Shown: positions 45,997-56,610 of the stretch, one piece after another
Layout: each line of letters begins with the position of its first letter
Numbering within the stretch: the stretch's first letter is position 1
DNA from: Aliidiomarina haloalkalitolerans
GTDB lineage: Bacteria; Pseudomonadota; Gammaproteobacteria; Enterobacterales; Alteromonadaceae
Direction of reading: 5' to 3'
Assembly (NCBI RefSeq): GCF_003987315.1
Contig: NZ_PIPI01000010.1
Location: 1-64,000, forward strand
Length of the DNA stretch: 64,000 nt
Made by a program: the position numbers and the translations under genes
Notes under the pieces: generated by a model
Seen by the model: the letters and a program-made list of their open reading frames with translations, nothing else
The model's database searches: none
What the model was told of the DNA's origin: nothing

Positions 45997-46800
45997 ATGA
46001 GTGACGTGGTGAAGTTTTCCGAAGTTTTAGCGAGTATTCGACCTGATACAGAGCAAGAATTGGTGTTGCCGGAAGGATGGGCCCAAGGCCGCGCGTTTTT
46101 TGGTGGTTTTTCGGCAGCGATCGCGTTTCAGCATGCAAAGCTTGGTGTTGATGGAGAGCAGCCGATACGTGCGCTAACCATTTCATTTGTTGGTCCGCTA
46201 GAACCTGGCAAAGCGACTTTGCAACGCACCATTTTGCGTGAAGGTAAAAGCGTTACTCAAGTGCGCGTAGAAATCCTCCAAAATGGCGGTGTGCAACTAA
46301 GCGGCTTATTCACGTTTGGCCGTTCACGGCCATCGCAAGTCAGCATCACGGACACCTTACCTGCTGAGGTACCGGGTCGTGAATACGGTTTACCATTTCC
46401 GAAAACGCCCATTCTTCCTGAGTTTGCGCACCACTTCGACTACAGCGTCACAGTCGGTGGTTTACCGTTTAGCAACACCCAGTCGCGTCAATTTGGAGGT
46501 TGGGTACGTTTCTGTAACGAAGACACACCGATCGACGTCGGCCTCTTTCTTGGTCTCGTCGACGCTTGGCCACCTGCGGTACTACCGATGCTGAATCAGC
46601 CGGCACCTGCTAGCTCATTAACATGGACAATCGAGTTCCCAGAATTATTACCGACCCACAAAAAAGCCACCGACTGGTGGCAGTATGTTGCCTATATCGA
46701 CTACGCCGCTGACGGTTACGGCCACACCCATTCCCATGTATGGGACGATGACGGCAACCTCGTCGCCATCAGCCGTCAAACCATCACCGTATTCGCCTAG
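45997..46800 (+). CDS. Acyl-CoA thioesterase, double-hotdog (TesB-like)
   Basis: The 267-aa protein has two hotdog halves. Features seen include AQGRAFFGGFSAAIAFQHAK, the strand ALTISFVGPLEPGKA in the first half, and WVRFCNEDTPIDVG with LVDAWPPAVLP in the second. It probably hydrolyses acyl-CoA thioesters; the specificity is not evident. Start at ATG 45997 (MSDVVKF) behind AGGTGA; ATG 45985 is an alternative. The gene stands alone between two inverted palindromic elements and may move or be expressed with them. Confidence 0.82.
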   Translation: MSDVVKFSEVLASIRPDTEQELVLPEGWAQGRAFFGGFSAAIAFQHAKLGVDGEQPIRALTISFVGPLEPGKATLQRTILREGKSVTQVRVEILQNGGVQLSGLFTFGRSRPSQVSITDTLPAEVPGREYGLPFPKTPILPEFAHHFDYSVTVGGLPFSNTQSRQFGGWVRFCNEDTPIDVGLFLGLVDAWPPAVLPMLNQPAPASSLTWTIEFPELLPTHKKATDWWQYVAYIDYAADGYGHTHSHVWDDDGNLVAISRQTITVFA

Positions 46801-46826
46801 CTGCTTCGAAGTTTGCGCGAGAGGGG

Positions 46827-46917
46827 TGGGCTGCGCGATGACAGAGTATATGAGGCATGGATGCCGAATATAAGCCCCCAGGGAGGGTTCACGGCGTCTC
46901 TGACATCGTGCGGCCCA
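46827..46917. repeat. REPIN-like palindromic element, right copy (inverted)
   Basis: Arms TGGGCTGCGCGATGACAGAG and the complement of TGGGCCGCACGATGTCAGAG (20 bp, 3 mismatches) flank the same core as the left copy, read on the other strand. One base shorter in the core, with ATCCAT changed to TCCCT. It lies between the thioesterase stop and the purL stop. Confidence 0.8.
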
Positions 46918-46946
46918 ACCCTCGGAAGCAAACTTCGACGGCGACG

Positions 46947-49900
46947 CTAGCCTAAGCTGCGGCGGGCGTTGCGGAAGAGGCGTAGCCAGGCGCCGTCTTC
47001 GCCCCAAGATGAGGGGTACCATGAGTTGGCCACGGCACGGAAAACGCGCTCAGGGTGTGGCATCATGATAGCAACGCGACCGTCGGCATTGGTTAGGCCC
47101 GTGATACCTTGCACAGAGCCGTTCGGGTTCGCCGGGTAGCTTTCCGTCACCTTGCCATAGTTGTCCACATAACGCAGCGCAATCAACTGATCCGCATTGA
47201 GTGCAGACAGCGCTTGGTTGGCGTCATTGCGACTGAACTCGACGCGGCCTTCACCGTGAGAAACCGCAATTGGCATGCGCGAGCCAGCCATGCCAGCAAA
47301 CCATGGTGACTTATTGTCTTGCACTTCAACCATCGCCACACGCGCTTCAAAGCGCTCAGAACGGTTCGTGACAAAATGCGGCCAATGCTCCGTGCCCGGA
47401 ATAAGCTCATGTAAGTTCGACAACATCTGACAGCCGTTACACACACCGAGCGCCAGCGTGTCTTGGCGAGCAAAGAAGTTACTGAATTGCTCACGCGCAT
47501 TGGCATTGAACAGAATTGATTTCGCCCAACCTTCACCAGCACCGAGAACGTCACCGTACGAGAAACCACCACAGGCGGCTAGCGCTTGGAACTCGTCTAA
47601 GCTAACCCGGCCGGCAAGAATATCGCTCATGTGTACGTCAATGGCGCTAAAGCCAGCACGGTCAAAGGCCGCAGCCATTTCGTAGTGGGAGTTAACGCCC
47701 TGCTCACGCAGAATCGCAATTTTCGGTGCCACACCTTTCAGAATAAACGGCGCCGAAATATCTTCCGCCGGGTCATACGTCAATTGCGCATGTAAACCTG
47801 GGTTGTTGGTGTCTTGTTTCAACGCAAACTCTTCGTCCGCACAGGCTGGGTTATCCCGCAAACGTTGCATTTGATGCGTCGTTTCCGCCCAAATGGTACG
47901 TAACTCAGAGCGACTTGCTTGATACACCACTTGCTCGTTCTGACGAATGACAAGTGAGTCTTCACTTACCGCACGGCCAAGGTCAACCAACATATCGGCA
48001 TAACCGGCAGCAGCAAACTCAGCGTTCAAACGCGCAGCGACCGCTTCGGAAACCTGAACGACGGCACCTAACTCTTCGCTGAACAACGCAGCAACCGTGT
48101 CTTGACCTGCAGGCAGGTCGATTTCAACACCACAGTGGCCGGCAAACGCCATTTCTGCCAACGTCACCAACAAACCACCGTCAGAGCGGTCGTGGTACGC
48201 TAATAATTCGTTATTCGCCACCAAACTTTGAATGGTGTTGAAGAAGAAGCGTAAATGCTCTGGTGAATCTAAGTCAGCCGGCTCAGCGCCTAACTCACGA
48301 TACACTTGCGCCAGCGACGACGCGCCTAAACGGTTTTGACCACGGCCCAAGTCGATCAACATAAGGCGGGCATCATCGCGCTCCGCTCGCAACATTGGCG
48401 TAACGGTTTTGCGCACGTCCTGTACCGGAGCGAATGCGGTGATCACGAGCGACAATGGCGAAATAACCGCTTTGTCGGTGCCGTCTTCTTGCCAGCGGGT
48501 CTGCATAGACATGGAGTCTTTACCGACCGGGATAGTTAAACCGAGTGCCGGACAGAGTTCTTCACCCACCGCTTTCACCGCAGCATACAAACCAGCGTCT
48601 TCACCTGGGTGGCCTGCAGGCGCCATCCAGTTGGCTGACAATTTAATCCGTTTCAAATCACCAATTGCGGTCGCGGCGATGTTGGTAATTGCTTCCGCTA
48701 CGGCCAAACGCGCCGACGCTGCATGGTTCAGCAAGGCCACTGGCGTGCGTTCACCCATCGACATGGCTTCACCAGCGTAGGTGTCAAATGACGCAGCGGT
48801 CACACCACAGTTCGCCACCGGAATCTGCCATGGGCCGACCATTTGGTCACGTGCCACTAAGCCGGTCACCGAGCGGTCACCAATGGTAATTAAGAATGTC
48901 TTTTCGGCAATCGTTGGTAAACGTAACAAGCGGCTAACTGCATCTGCAACGTTCACATTTGCTGTTGCTAGAGGCTTGCCCGCTACTTTGCCAGTCGTCG
49001 CTTCGCGATGCATTTTCGGTGGTTTACCAAGTAACACATCGAGCGGCATGTCGACTGGGTAGTTATCGAAAACTTCGTCGTACAAACGCAGTGTTTGCTC
49101 AGACGTTGCTTCACCAACAATGGCAAACGGCGCACGTTCACGGCGACAGATTGCTTCGAACACTTCGCGGCGCTCTGGCACTAAGGCTAAAACGTAACGC
49201 TCTTGCGATTCGTTACTCCAGACTGCCATGGGCGACATGCCCGGTTCGTCATTCGGAATAGCGCGCAGTTTAAATTCACCACCACGGCCGCCGTCGTTAA
49301 CTAGCTCAGGCAGCGCATTCGACAAGCCACCCGCACCAACGTCATGAATAAAGGCAATTGGGTTGTCGTCTCCAAGCTGCCAACAACGGTCGATGACTTC
49401 TTGGCAGCGACGTTCCATTTCTGGGTTTTCCCGCTGCACCGAAGCGAAGTCGAGATCTTCTGACGAGTCGCCCGACGCCATTGACGAAGCAGCACCGCCA
49501 CCCAAGCCGATATTCATGGCTGGGCCACCGAGCACAACTAACGGCGCACCGACGAGAGTCTCACCTTTCTCAACGTGGTTTTCACGGATGTTCCCGAGAC
49601 CACCGGCGATCATAATCGGCTTATGGTAGCCACGAACTTCTTCGCCATTAAAGCTAACCACTTGCTCTTCATAGGTACGGAAGTAACCGAGAATATTCGG
49701 CCGGCCAAATTCGTTATTAAACGCCGCACCACCGAGAGGGCCTTCGATCATAATGTCGAGTGCGCTGACAATCCGGCTTGGGCGCCCAAAATCTTGCTCC
49801 CACGGCTGCTCAAAGCCCGGAATGCGGAGGTTTGACACCGAGAAACCGACTAACCCGGCTTTTGGCTTGGCACCAATACCGGTTGCGCCTTCGTCTCGAA

Positions 49901-50852
49901 TCTCACCACCAGAACCCGTTGCGGCACCTGGGTAAGGTGAAATTGCGGTTGGGTGGTTATGGGTTTCGACTTTCATCAAAATATGAATTGGCTCGCCATG
50001 ATAGCGATATTCACAGCTGCCTGCGTCTGGGAAGAAACGACCGGCTTCGCTACCCACCATAACCGCAGCGTTATCTTTGTAGGCTGACAAGACGTAATCT
50101 GGCGTCGCTTCATAAGTCCGCTTGATCATCTTAAACAAGGATTTCTCTTGTTCCACGCCATCAATCGTCCAAGACGCGTTAAAGATTTTATGGCGACAAT
50201 GCTCCGAGTTAGCTTGCGCGAACATGTACAGTTCGGCGTCGACTGGGTTGCGCTGGAGCTTTAAGAAGTTTTCTGTCAAATAGTCAATTTCGTCTGCTGC
50301 TAACGCCAAACCTAAGCTTCGGTTTGCCGTCTCAAGCGCTGCGCGGCCTTGGCCAAGAATATCGACAGTGGTAAACGGAGCTGGCTGTTGTTCTTGAAAG
50401 AGTGCGGAGGCGGCGGCGAGCTCGGAGAACGTGCTCTCGGTCATGCGGTCGTGTAATAAAGCCGCAGCTTGGGCTTGTTGCTCGTTGCTGAGCGAGCCTT
50501 CTGACGCGACCTCTAAATAATAGGCAATCCCGCGTTCAATCCGGCGAATCTGTTGCAAACCACAATTGTGCGCAATATCCGTCGCTTTCGAAGCCCATGG
50601 AGAAATGGTGCCAACTCGAGGTGTGACTACAATCAAGGTCCCTGCCGGTGCATGCGCGTCTCGCTTGGGACCATATTGCAATAACCGGTCGAGCACATGC
50701 CGTTGTTCATTGGTCAGGGCTGCAGAACTATGCACAAAATGAACAAATTCAGCATAAACTTGGTGAACCGGTAGGCCTGCAGCTTGCAGACGTTGAAGTA
50801 CTTTTTCACCACGAAAATCAGACAAAGCAGGCGAACCGCGTAGGATATCCAC
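46947..50852 (-). CDS. purL: Phosphoribosylformylglycinamidine synthase PurL
   Basis: This 1301-aa large single-chain enzyme of de novo purine synthesis converts FGAR to FGAM with glutamine. Order: N-terminal PurS-like and linker domains, two AIRS-type halves ([33 protein letters not shown]), and a C-terminal glutaminase with [12 protein letters not shown] (Cys), and the His/Glu pair near the end in MMPHPERVF. Length and layout match the gammaproteobacterial form. It is divergent from mltF. Confidence 0.97.
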   Translation of the reverse strand: MDILRGSPALSDFRGEKVLQRLQAAGLPVHQVYAEFVHFVHSSAALTNEQRHVLDRLLQYGPKRDAHAPAGTLIVVTPRVGTISPWASKATDIAHNCGLQQIRRIERGIAYYLEVASEGSLSNEQQAQAAALLHDRMTESTFSELAAASALFQEQQPAPFTTVDILGQGRAALETANRSLGLALAADEIDYLTENFLKLQRNPVDAELYMFAQANSEHCRHKIFNASWTIDGVEQEKSLFKMIKRTYEATPDYVLSAYKDNAAVMVGSEAGRFFPDAGSCEYRYHGEPIHILMKVETHNHPTAISPYPGAATGSGGEIRDEGATGIGAKPKAGLVGFSVSNLRIPGFEQPWEQDFGRPSRIVSALDIMIEGPLGGAAFNNEFGRPNILGYFRTYEEQVVSFNGEEVRGYHKPIMIAGGLGNIRENHVEKGETLVGAPLVVLGGPAMNIGLGGGAASSMASGDSSEDLDFASVQRENPEMERRCQEVIDRCWQLGDDNPIAFIHDVGAGGLSNALPELVNDGGRGGEFKLRAIPNDEPGMSPMAVWSNESQERYVLALVPERREVFEAICRRERAPFAIVGEATSEQTLRLYDEVFDNYPVDMPLDVLLGKPPKMHREATTGKVAGKPLATANVNVADAVSRLLRLPTIAEKTFLITIGDRSVTGLVARDQMVGPWQIPVANCGVTAASFDTYAGEAMSMGERTPVALLNHAASARLAVAEAITNIAATAIGDLKRIKLSANWMAPAGHPGEDAGLYAAVKAVGEELCPALGLTIPVGKDSMSMQTRWQEDGTDKAVISPLSLVITAFAPVQDVRKTVTPMLRAERDDARLMLIDLGRGQNRLGASSLAQVYRELGAEPADLDSPEHLRFFFNTIQSLVANNELLAYHDRSDGGLLVTLAEMAFAGHCGVEIDLPAGQDTVAALFSEELGAVVQVSEAVAARLNAEFAAAGYADMLVDLGRAVSEDSLVIRQNEQVVYQASRSELRTIWAETTHQMQRLRDNPACADEEFALKQDTNNPGLHAQLTYDPAEDISAPFILKGVAPKIAILREQGVNSHYEMAAAFDRAGFSAIDVHMSDILAGRVSLDEFQALAACGGFSYGDVLGAGEGWAKSILFNANAREQFSNFFARQDTLALGVCNGCQMLSNLHELIPGTEHWPHFVTNRSERFEARVAMVEVQDNKSPWFAGMAGSRMPIAVSHGEGRVEFSRNDANQALSALNADQLIALRYVDNYGKVTESYPANPNGSVQGITGLTNADGRVAIMMPHPERVFRAVANSWYPSSWGEDGAWLRLFRNARRSLG

Positions 50853-50896
50853 TGGTTAAGCTCCGGATTAACTTGAAGGGACTAGGATGGCCCCGC

Positions 50897-50950
50897 ATTA
50901 TAAAGAAAAGTGACTGAATTTGCGACAGACAATTTGCACCGCTCAAATTG
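50897..50950 (-). promoter_or_regulatory. Putative purL promoter and upstream palindrome
   Basis: A perfect minus-strand TATAAT (50902-50897) would start RNA near 50890, giving a leader of about 38 nt. No good -35 hexamer is visible. Upstream, CAATTTG (50930-50936) and CAAATTG (50944-50950) form a perfect 7-bp inverted repeat with a 7-bp spacer, at about -40 to -60. It does not match the PurR consensus well, so its protein is unknown. Confidence 0.45.
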
Positions 50951-51099
50951 CAACAACACCGTAAATGCAATGCAGTGACGACGAAGATTTGATATAACGG
51001 AGTTTGCTTCAAATGGAATGTGGTTAAATTTACATGCGGACAGTCATGCCGATAGTTTCTCGGGCCCAAGTGCACGCCCAATCGTTGTCAACACAGCAC

Positions 51100-52500
51100 A
51101 TGAGTCGCTTCTTCAGTCTTTTGCGTCAACGGCTGGCTGGGTGGGTTATGCTTGCTTGTTTTGTGCTTGTTGGCCTAACCGCTTGCGGCAGCGACCGCCT
51201 TGAAGACAATCAACTGCAACGTATCCAGAACCGCGGCGTGCTTTACGTCGGCACCATGATGAGCCCAGTCAATTACTATCTGGACAGTCTCGAACAAGAA
51301 GCTGGGTTTGAGTATGAACTGGCCAAAGGCCTCGCCGATCAATTGGGTGTTCGCTTGCAAATTGTAAATCGCTACGATTTACGTGAGCTTTGGGACTTAC
51401 TCGACAGTCAAAGCGTTGACTTTATAGCCGCCGGTATCGATGTGACCGAACAACGGCTGGACCGTTACCGCTTTACGCCGGCGTACCATACCATTGACCA
51501 AAAATTGGTCTACAAACAAGGTTCGCGTAATCGCCCCCGTGACTGGAGCCAAGTTGATGGCACCATTCGGGTCGTCGCCAGCAGTAGTCATGAAGAATTG
51601 CTCGGGCAAATTGCACTCGAACATCCGCATTTAAATTGGACCACAAGTCACTTATATGACGCTGACGAGTTACTCGACCAAGTTATCAGCGAGCAAATCG
51701 CCTTTACGATAGTCGACTCGCACCATCTCGATATCAAACGCCGGACATGGCCGGATTTAAGTGTCGCATTTACGGTGCGCGACCCCGCCCCACTTGCTTG
51801 GGCATTCGCTGACAGCGGTGACGACTCGTTGTATGCAGCTGCTATTGAATACATTGGCGCCCAGCATGACAACCTAAATTTGCTCACCCTGATTGACCGC
51901 CACTTTGGCCATGTCACCCAGTTCAACTATGTCGACAGCCAAGCCTTTATAACCGCAACTGAAACCGTATTACCGGAATTCATTGAGCTGTTTCAACAGT
52001 ATTCAGGTCCTTTCGACTGGCGTTTGCTCGCTGCAATTAGTTATCAAGAGTCGCATTGGAATCCGTGGGCGCGCTCGCCAACGGGAGTGCGTGGCATGAT
52101 GATGCTCACGCTACCAACAGCCGAGCAGCTTGGCGTTTATAGCCGACTCGACGCAGAGCAAAGTATTCGGGGTGGTGCTGAGTATTTGAGCCAACTGCAT
52201 CGAAGACTTCCCGATCGTATTAGCGAACCAGACCGGACATGGTTCGCACTTGCCGCCTATAATGTCGGTTTAGGGCATTTAGAAGACGCCCGTATTATTA
52301 CTCAGCGTCAAGGCGCTGACCCTGATTATTGGATTCATGTGCGAGAACGACTACCCTTACTGAGGCAGCGGCAATTTTACCGTAACACCCGCTTTGGATT
52401 CGCTCGTGGTGACGAGCCGGTGCGCTACGTTGAGAATATTCGTCGCTATTATGATACGCTGATTTGGCTTGACGAGCAGGGTCGCCTGCCCACAAACTAG
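51100..52500 (+). CDS. mltF: Membrane-bound lytic murein transglycosylase F
   Basis: The 466-aa lipoprotein has an N-terminal signal with lipobox VGLTAC (C29). A periplasmic solute-binding-like domain (about 45-270; GVLYVGTMMSPVNYYLDS) and a lytic transglycosylase domain (about 285-450) follow, with the catalytic Glu in AISYQESHWNPWARSPTGVR and AAYNVGLGHLEDA. It cleaves peptidoglycan to anhydro-muropeptides. ATG 51100 gives the signal peptide directly; ATG 51034 would add 22 residues and neither has a good SD. Opposite purL, as in most gammaproteobacteria. Confidence 0.93.
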   Translation: MSRFFSLLRQRLAGWVMLACFVLVGLTACGSDRLEDNQLQRIQNRGVLYVGTMMSPVNYYLDSLEQEAGFEYELAKGLADQLGVRLQIVNRYDLRELWDLLDSQSVDFIAAGIDVTEQRLDRYRFTPAYHTIDQKLVYKQGSRNRPRDWSQVDGTIRVVASSSHEELLGQIALEHPHLNWTTSHLYDADELLDQVISEQIAFTIVDSHHLDIKRRTWPDLSVAFTVRDPAPLAWAFADSGDDSLYAAAIEYIGAQHDNLNLLTLIDRHFGHVTQFNYVDSQAFITATETVLPEFIELFQQYSGPFDWRLLAAISYQESHWNPWARSPTGVRGMMMLTLPTAEQLGVYSRLDAEQSIRGGAEYLSQLHRRLPDRISEPDRTWFALAAYNVGLGHLEDARIITQRQGADPDYWIHVRERLPLLRQRQFYRNTRFGFARGDEPVRYVENIRRYYDTLIWLDEQGRLPTN

Positions 52501-52532
52501 CGGTTGCTAGCCCAAACACAAAGGACACGCTT

Positions 52533-52724
52533 ATGAGCATTGCTCGGCGCAGTACCACAAAACGTTTTGTTCGCAATGAACGTCGCCGCCAATTATGGCG
52601 CAAGCACTCGCGAACCATCGTCGACCGTCGCAATAAATGGTTTTATCTTACCGAAACCTGTGCGTTGACCAGCACGCCAATCGACATGGCCGACCCTGAG
52701 TGTCTCGATGGCGATTTTGAATAA
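52533..52724 (+). CDS. Small basic protein, unknown
   Basis: The 63-aa frame starts at ATG 52533 with AAGGA 8 nt before it and follows mltF by 32 bp. The first 35 residues are very Arg/Lys-rich (RRSTTKRFVRNERRRQLWRK), followed by an acidic tail (DMADPECLDGDFE). No family is recognised. The good SD, spacing behind mltF and composition favour a real gene; an overlapping minus-strand frame at 52298-52633 is less convincing. Confidence 0.6.
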   Translation: MSIARRSTTKRFVRNERRRQLWRKHSRTIVDRRNKWFYLTETCALTSTPIDMADPECLDGDFE

Positions 52725-52776
52725 GCGTGGGTTACGTAAGCGTGAGTTGCGTAAGTGTAAATTGAGTGCGCTATTG

Positions 52777-53292
<516 letters not shown>

Positions 53293-53318
53293 TTATTGTC
53301 CTCATTCATATCCGATTG

Positions 53319-54737
53319 CTAAATCGCGACCAGCCAACCAGCAACTAGGTAGCCGATGGTTGCAAATAGTGCTGCGAGTAATGCATAGGGCAACTGCGTG
53401 CGCACATGATCAATATGATCAGAGCCTGACGCCAGTGACGCAATAATGGTTGTGTCGCTAATGGGTGACGAGTGATCACCAAAAATCCCACCGGCCAAAG
53501 CTGCGGCAATAAACAACGGGATCGGCAGGCCGAGCGTCATCGCCAACGGAATGGCTAACGGCAGCATAATTGCAAATGTGCCCCAGCTAGAGCCAATCGC
53601 AAATGCCGTTAGTGCCGATAATAAGAAAATCAGAGCCGGCAAGGTCCACATCGGCAAGGTTTCATTCAGAATCCCGGCTAAGTACTCGCCGGATCCCATC
53701 GCCCGTGTTACATCGCCAAGTGCTATCGCGAGCCATAAAATCACTGCCAACGGCAGGATTTTCCATGCGCCTCGCGCCATGCTGTCGATAATCAGCATAA
53801 TGGGAGCTTTCAGCGTCAAGATACTACCAATCACTGCAATAACTAATGCCGTCACTATCGCAACAAATACGCTCTGCATACCGCTGCCGCGAACAATCGA
53901 GCCATCGCCGGTGTACCAAAGCATTACCGGAACCATCAGCACCATGGTGACTAAACTAATGATAACGGTTGCAACCGCACCGCGGTTAATTGGAAATTCA
54001 CTTTGACCTGCTTCAATTTGCTCAACTCGAGCATTCAATTCTGCCTTTCGCGCTCGCTCTTGTGCGGCTGCTTCAAAGGCTTTCATCGGGCCGAAGGCCC
54101 AGCCAGTCCACGCCACAAAAAGTGCCATAAGCAAGGCGATAATCGCGTAAAAGTTCAGCCCTAGCGAGTACACAAAGGTCATCAGCGGATCTTCGACCCC
54201 CTGATTGCCAATCAAGCCTAAGTTAAACGCACCCCAAGCATTCAGTGGAATGAGAATACACACCGGCGCACAGGTCGAGTCGATGATATACGCCAATTTT
54301 TGGCGACTGACGCCCAGCTTGTCATACACCGGACGCGAGGTGGTGCCGGCAGTCATAATCGACACATTCGATTCGATAAAAACGACCACCCCAAGCATCC
54401 AAGTAAACATACGGGCGCGACGTCGGTTCGGCACAATTTGCTTGCGCTCCAACGCTGCCACAAAATGCTTAAACGTGCCGGCACGCTCGAGTACACCAAA
54501 CAAAGCACCAATGGCGAGTGTGAAGCCCCAGATAAGCTGATTCGAAGGTTTTATTAAGGTTTCACCAAGGCCGGCCACTGCAGCATATAGGCCAGAAACG
54601 GCCGATGGCATGAATAAGATAAGATAGGCAAGAACGACACCGCCGAGTAAGGCAAGAATCACACGGCGGGTAAGAATAGCAAAAACAATCGCAAGCAATG
54701 AGGGTAATAGACTTAACCAGCCTAATTCTGAGGACAT
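53319..54737 (-). CDS. Na+/H+ antiporter, NhaC family
   Basis: The 472-aa protein has about 11-12 membrane helices with NhaC-family segments ESNVSIMTAGTTSRPVYDK, DSTCAPVCILIPLNAWGAF, IGSSWGTFAIMLPLAIPLA and GGIFGDHSSPISDTTIIAS. Such proteins exchange Na+ (or amino acid/organic acid) for protons; a malate/lactate variant exists, so the substrate is not certain. It fits a halophilic or marine lifestyle. Confidence 0.88.
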   Translation of the reverse strand: MSSELGWLSLLPSLLAIVFAILTRRVILALLGGVVLAYLILFMPSAVSGLYAAVAGLGETLIKPSNQLIWGFTLAIGALFGVLERAGTFKHFVAALERKQIVPNRRRARMFTWMLGVVVFIESNVSIMTAGTTSRPVYDKLGVSRQKLAYIIDSTCAPVCILIPLNAWGAFNLGLIGNQGVEDPLMTFVYSLGLNFYAIIALLMALFVAWTGWAFGPMKAFEAAAQERARKAELNARVEQIEAGQSEFPINRGAVATVIISLVTMVLMVPVMLWYTGDGSIVRGSGMQSVFVAIVTALVIAVIGSILTLKAPIMLIIDSMARGAWKILPLAVILWLAIALGDVTRAMGSGEYLAGILNETLPMWTLPALIFLLSALTAFAIGSSWGTFAIMLPLAIPLAMTLGLPIPLFIAAALAGGIFGDHSSPISDTTIIASLASGSDHIDHVRTQLPYALLAALFATIGYLVAGWLVAI

Positions 54738-54850
54738 TGTCGTCGTTCCTTGTTGTTATTATTGTGACTCACGCAAATTCAGAGCATACCGAGCACGCAC
54801 GGTTTATAGCAGCATCGCATGAGTCACAATTCACGACAATATTATATTGC

Positions 54851-56428
54851 TTATTCCCATTCGATCGTTGCTGGTGGCTTACCCGATACATCGTAAACAA
54901 CACGAGAGATACCATCAATCTCATTGATAATACGATTCGACACGCGGCCAAGCAAATCATATGGTAAGTGCGCCCAATGTGCGGTCATAAAATCGATGGT
55001 TTCGACTGCACGTAGCGATACAACCCAGTCGTACTTACGCGCATCACCCATGACGCCGACCGAGCGTACGGGTAAAAACACCACAAACGCTTGGCTTACT
55101 TTATGATACAAATCGGCTTTGTGCAGCTCTTCAATGAAAATCGCATCAGCGCGACGTAGGATGTCGCAGTACTCTTTTTTCACTTCGCCAAGCACTCGAA
55201 CACCAAGGCCTGGTCCTGGGAACGGGTGACGGAATAACATGTCGTATGGCAAGCCAAGTTCCAAACCAATTTTACGCACTTCGTCTTTAAATAACTCACG
55301 CAGCGGCTCAACGAGTTTCATGCGCATTTCTGGTGGTAAACCGCCCACGTTGTGGTGCGATTTAATCACGTGCGCTTTACCGGTTTTTGAACCTGCCGAC
55401 TCAATGACGTCAGGGTAGATAGTGCCCTGCGCTAACCAGTCCACTTCAGTTAACTTGTGCGCTTCTTCGTCGAACACTTCAATAAACGCACGGCCAATGG
55501 TCTTACGTTTCGCTTCTGGTTCGTCGATGCCTGCGAGCGCATCCATAAAACGGTCAACGGCGTCGACCCGAATGATATTTAAGCCGAAGTGATCACCAAA
55601 CATTTCCATGACTTGGTCGGCTTCGTTCAAACGCAATAAACCGTTATCGACGAACACACAGGTCAGTTGATCGCCAATCGCACGGTGCAGCAACATTGCA
55701 GTGACTGACGAGTCGACACCACCCGACAAGCCAAGCATAACTTTGCCCGTGCCGACTTGCTCACGAATGCGTTGAATTGCATCTTCGATAATTGCACCTG
55801 GTGTCCACAGCTTTTCACATTTACAGATATCAATTACGAAGTGCTCAAGCATGCGCAAACCTTGGCGGGTGTGCGTTACTTCTGGGTGGAACTGAACACC
55901 ATAGAATTTCTTCTCTTCATTGGCCATCGCTGCATGCGGGCAGGTTTCTGTGCGTGCAACGGTAATAAAACCTTGTGGAATATCACTCACTTTGTCGCCG
56001 TGACTCATCCATACATCGAGTAATGGCAAGCCGTCATCGCTAATACCGTCTTCAATGTTTTTAAACAGTTTACAGTCCGCAATTTGCTCGACACGTGCAT
56101 AGCCAAACTCACGCAAGTTAGAGCCTTGCACCGCGCCACCTAGCTGCGCCGCCATGGTTTGCATGCCATAACAGACACCAAAAACTGGTACGCCGGCTTC
56201 AAAGACATACTCTGGTGCGCGTGGCGAACCTGCTTCGGTGACACTCTCTGGGCCGCCCGACAAGATAATCCCGTCTGGGTTAAACGCTTTGATATCACTG
56301 GCATCGACATCCCATGCCCATAATTCGCAGTAAACGCCGATTTCACGAATACGACGGGCAATCAGTTGCGTGTACTGAGAACCAAAATCAAGAATCAGAA
56401 TTCGATGCTGGTGAATATCTTGTGTCAT
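54851..56428 (-). CDS. guaA: GMP synthase (glutamine-hydrolysing) GuaA
   Basis: The 525-aa enzyme converts XMP to GMP. It has an N-terminal glutaminase ([18 protein letters not shown], Cys; [10 protein letters not shown], His/Glu), an ATP-pyrophosphatase with the P-loop [15 protein letters not shown], and a C-terminal dimerisation domain with [13 protein letters not shown] and the end PPATIEWE. It is second in guaBA, 175 bp after guaB; a repeat array fills the gap. Confidence 0.97.
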   Translation of the reverse strand: MTQDIHQHRILILDFGSQYTQLIARRIREIGVYCELWAWDVDASDIKAFNPDGIILSGGPESVTEAGSPRAPEYVFEAGVPVFGVCYGMQTMAAQLGGAVQGSNLREFGYARVEQIADCKLFKNIEDGISDDGLPLLDVWMSHGDKVSDIPQGFITVARTETCPHAAMANEEKKFYGVQFHPEVTHTRQGLRMLEHFVIDICKCEKLWTPGAIIEDAIQRIREQVGTGKVMLGLSGGVDSSVTAMLLHRAIGDQLTCVFVDNGLLRLNEADQVMEMFGDHFGLNIIRVDAVDRFMDALAGIDEPEAKRKTIGRAFIEVFDEEAHKLTEVDWLAQGTIYPDVIESAGSKTGKAHVIKSHHNVGGLPPEMRMKLVEPLRELFKDEVRKIGLELGLPYDMLFRHPFPGPGLGVRVLGEVKKEYCDILRRADAIFIEELHKADLYHKVSQAFVVFLPVRSVGVMGDARKYDWVVSLRAVETIDFMTAHWAHLPYDLLGRVSNRIINEIDGISRVVYDVSGKPPATIEWE

Positions 56429-56478
56429 GTGTTTTCCAGTTCGTTTAGCAAATTAAAAACGTCGTTCAATTTTGTTGC

Positions 56479-56610
56479 GCTAACGCCGCCTATTGCCTGC
56501 GGCGTTAGCCCATGTGCCGGAGCGTTAGCCCCTGTTGCTAGGCGTTAGCCCATGTGCCGGAGCGTTAGCCCCTGTTGCTAGGCGTTAGCCCATACGCCGG
56601 GCGTTAGCCC
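56479..56610. repeat. 20-bp repeat array between guaB and guaA
   Basis: GCGTTAGCC occurs at 56502, 56522, 56542, 56562, 56582 and 56602, with 20-bp period (40-bp higher-order period: CATGTGCCGGA alternating with CCTGTTGCTAG). The last copy includes the guaB stop codon. At the guaA side it ends in a perfect 11-bp hairpin (GCTAACGCCGC / GCGGCGTTAGC, 56479-56509). The array is transcribed if guaBA is one operon. No spacers, so not a CRISPR. Confidence 0.88.

Noticed and set aside
46947-50852. Multiple plus-strand frames over purL
   Set aside because: All are antisense to a conserved full-length enzyme; none has a recognisable domain.
52298-52633. 111-aa minus-strand frame over the mltF end
   Set aside because: Lies antisense within the conserved transglycosylase domain and lacks an SD; the plus-strand small gene is better supported.
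56479-56610. Possible CRISPR array between guaB and guaA
   Set aside because: Units are 20 bp with no unique spacers of constant length and no cas genes nearby.
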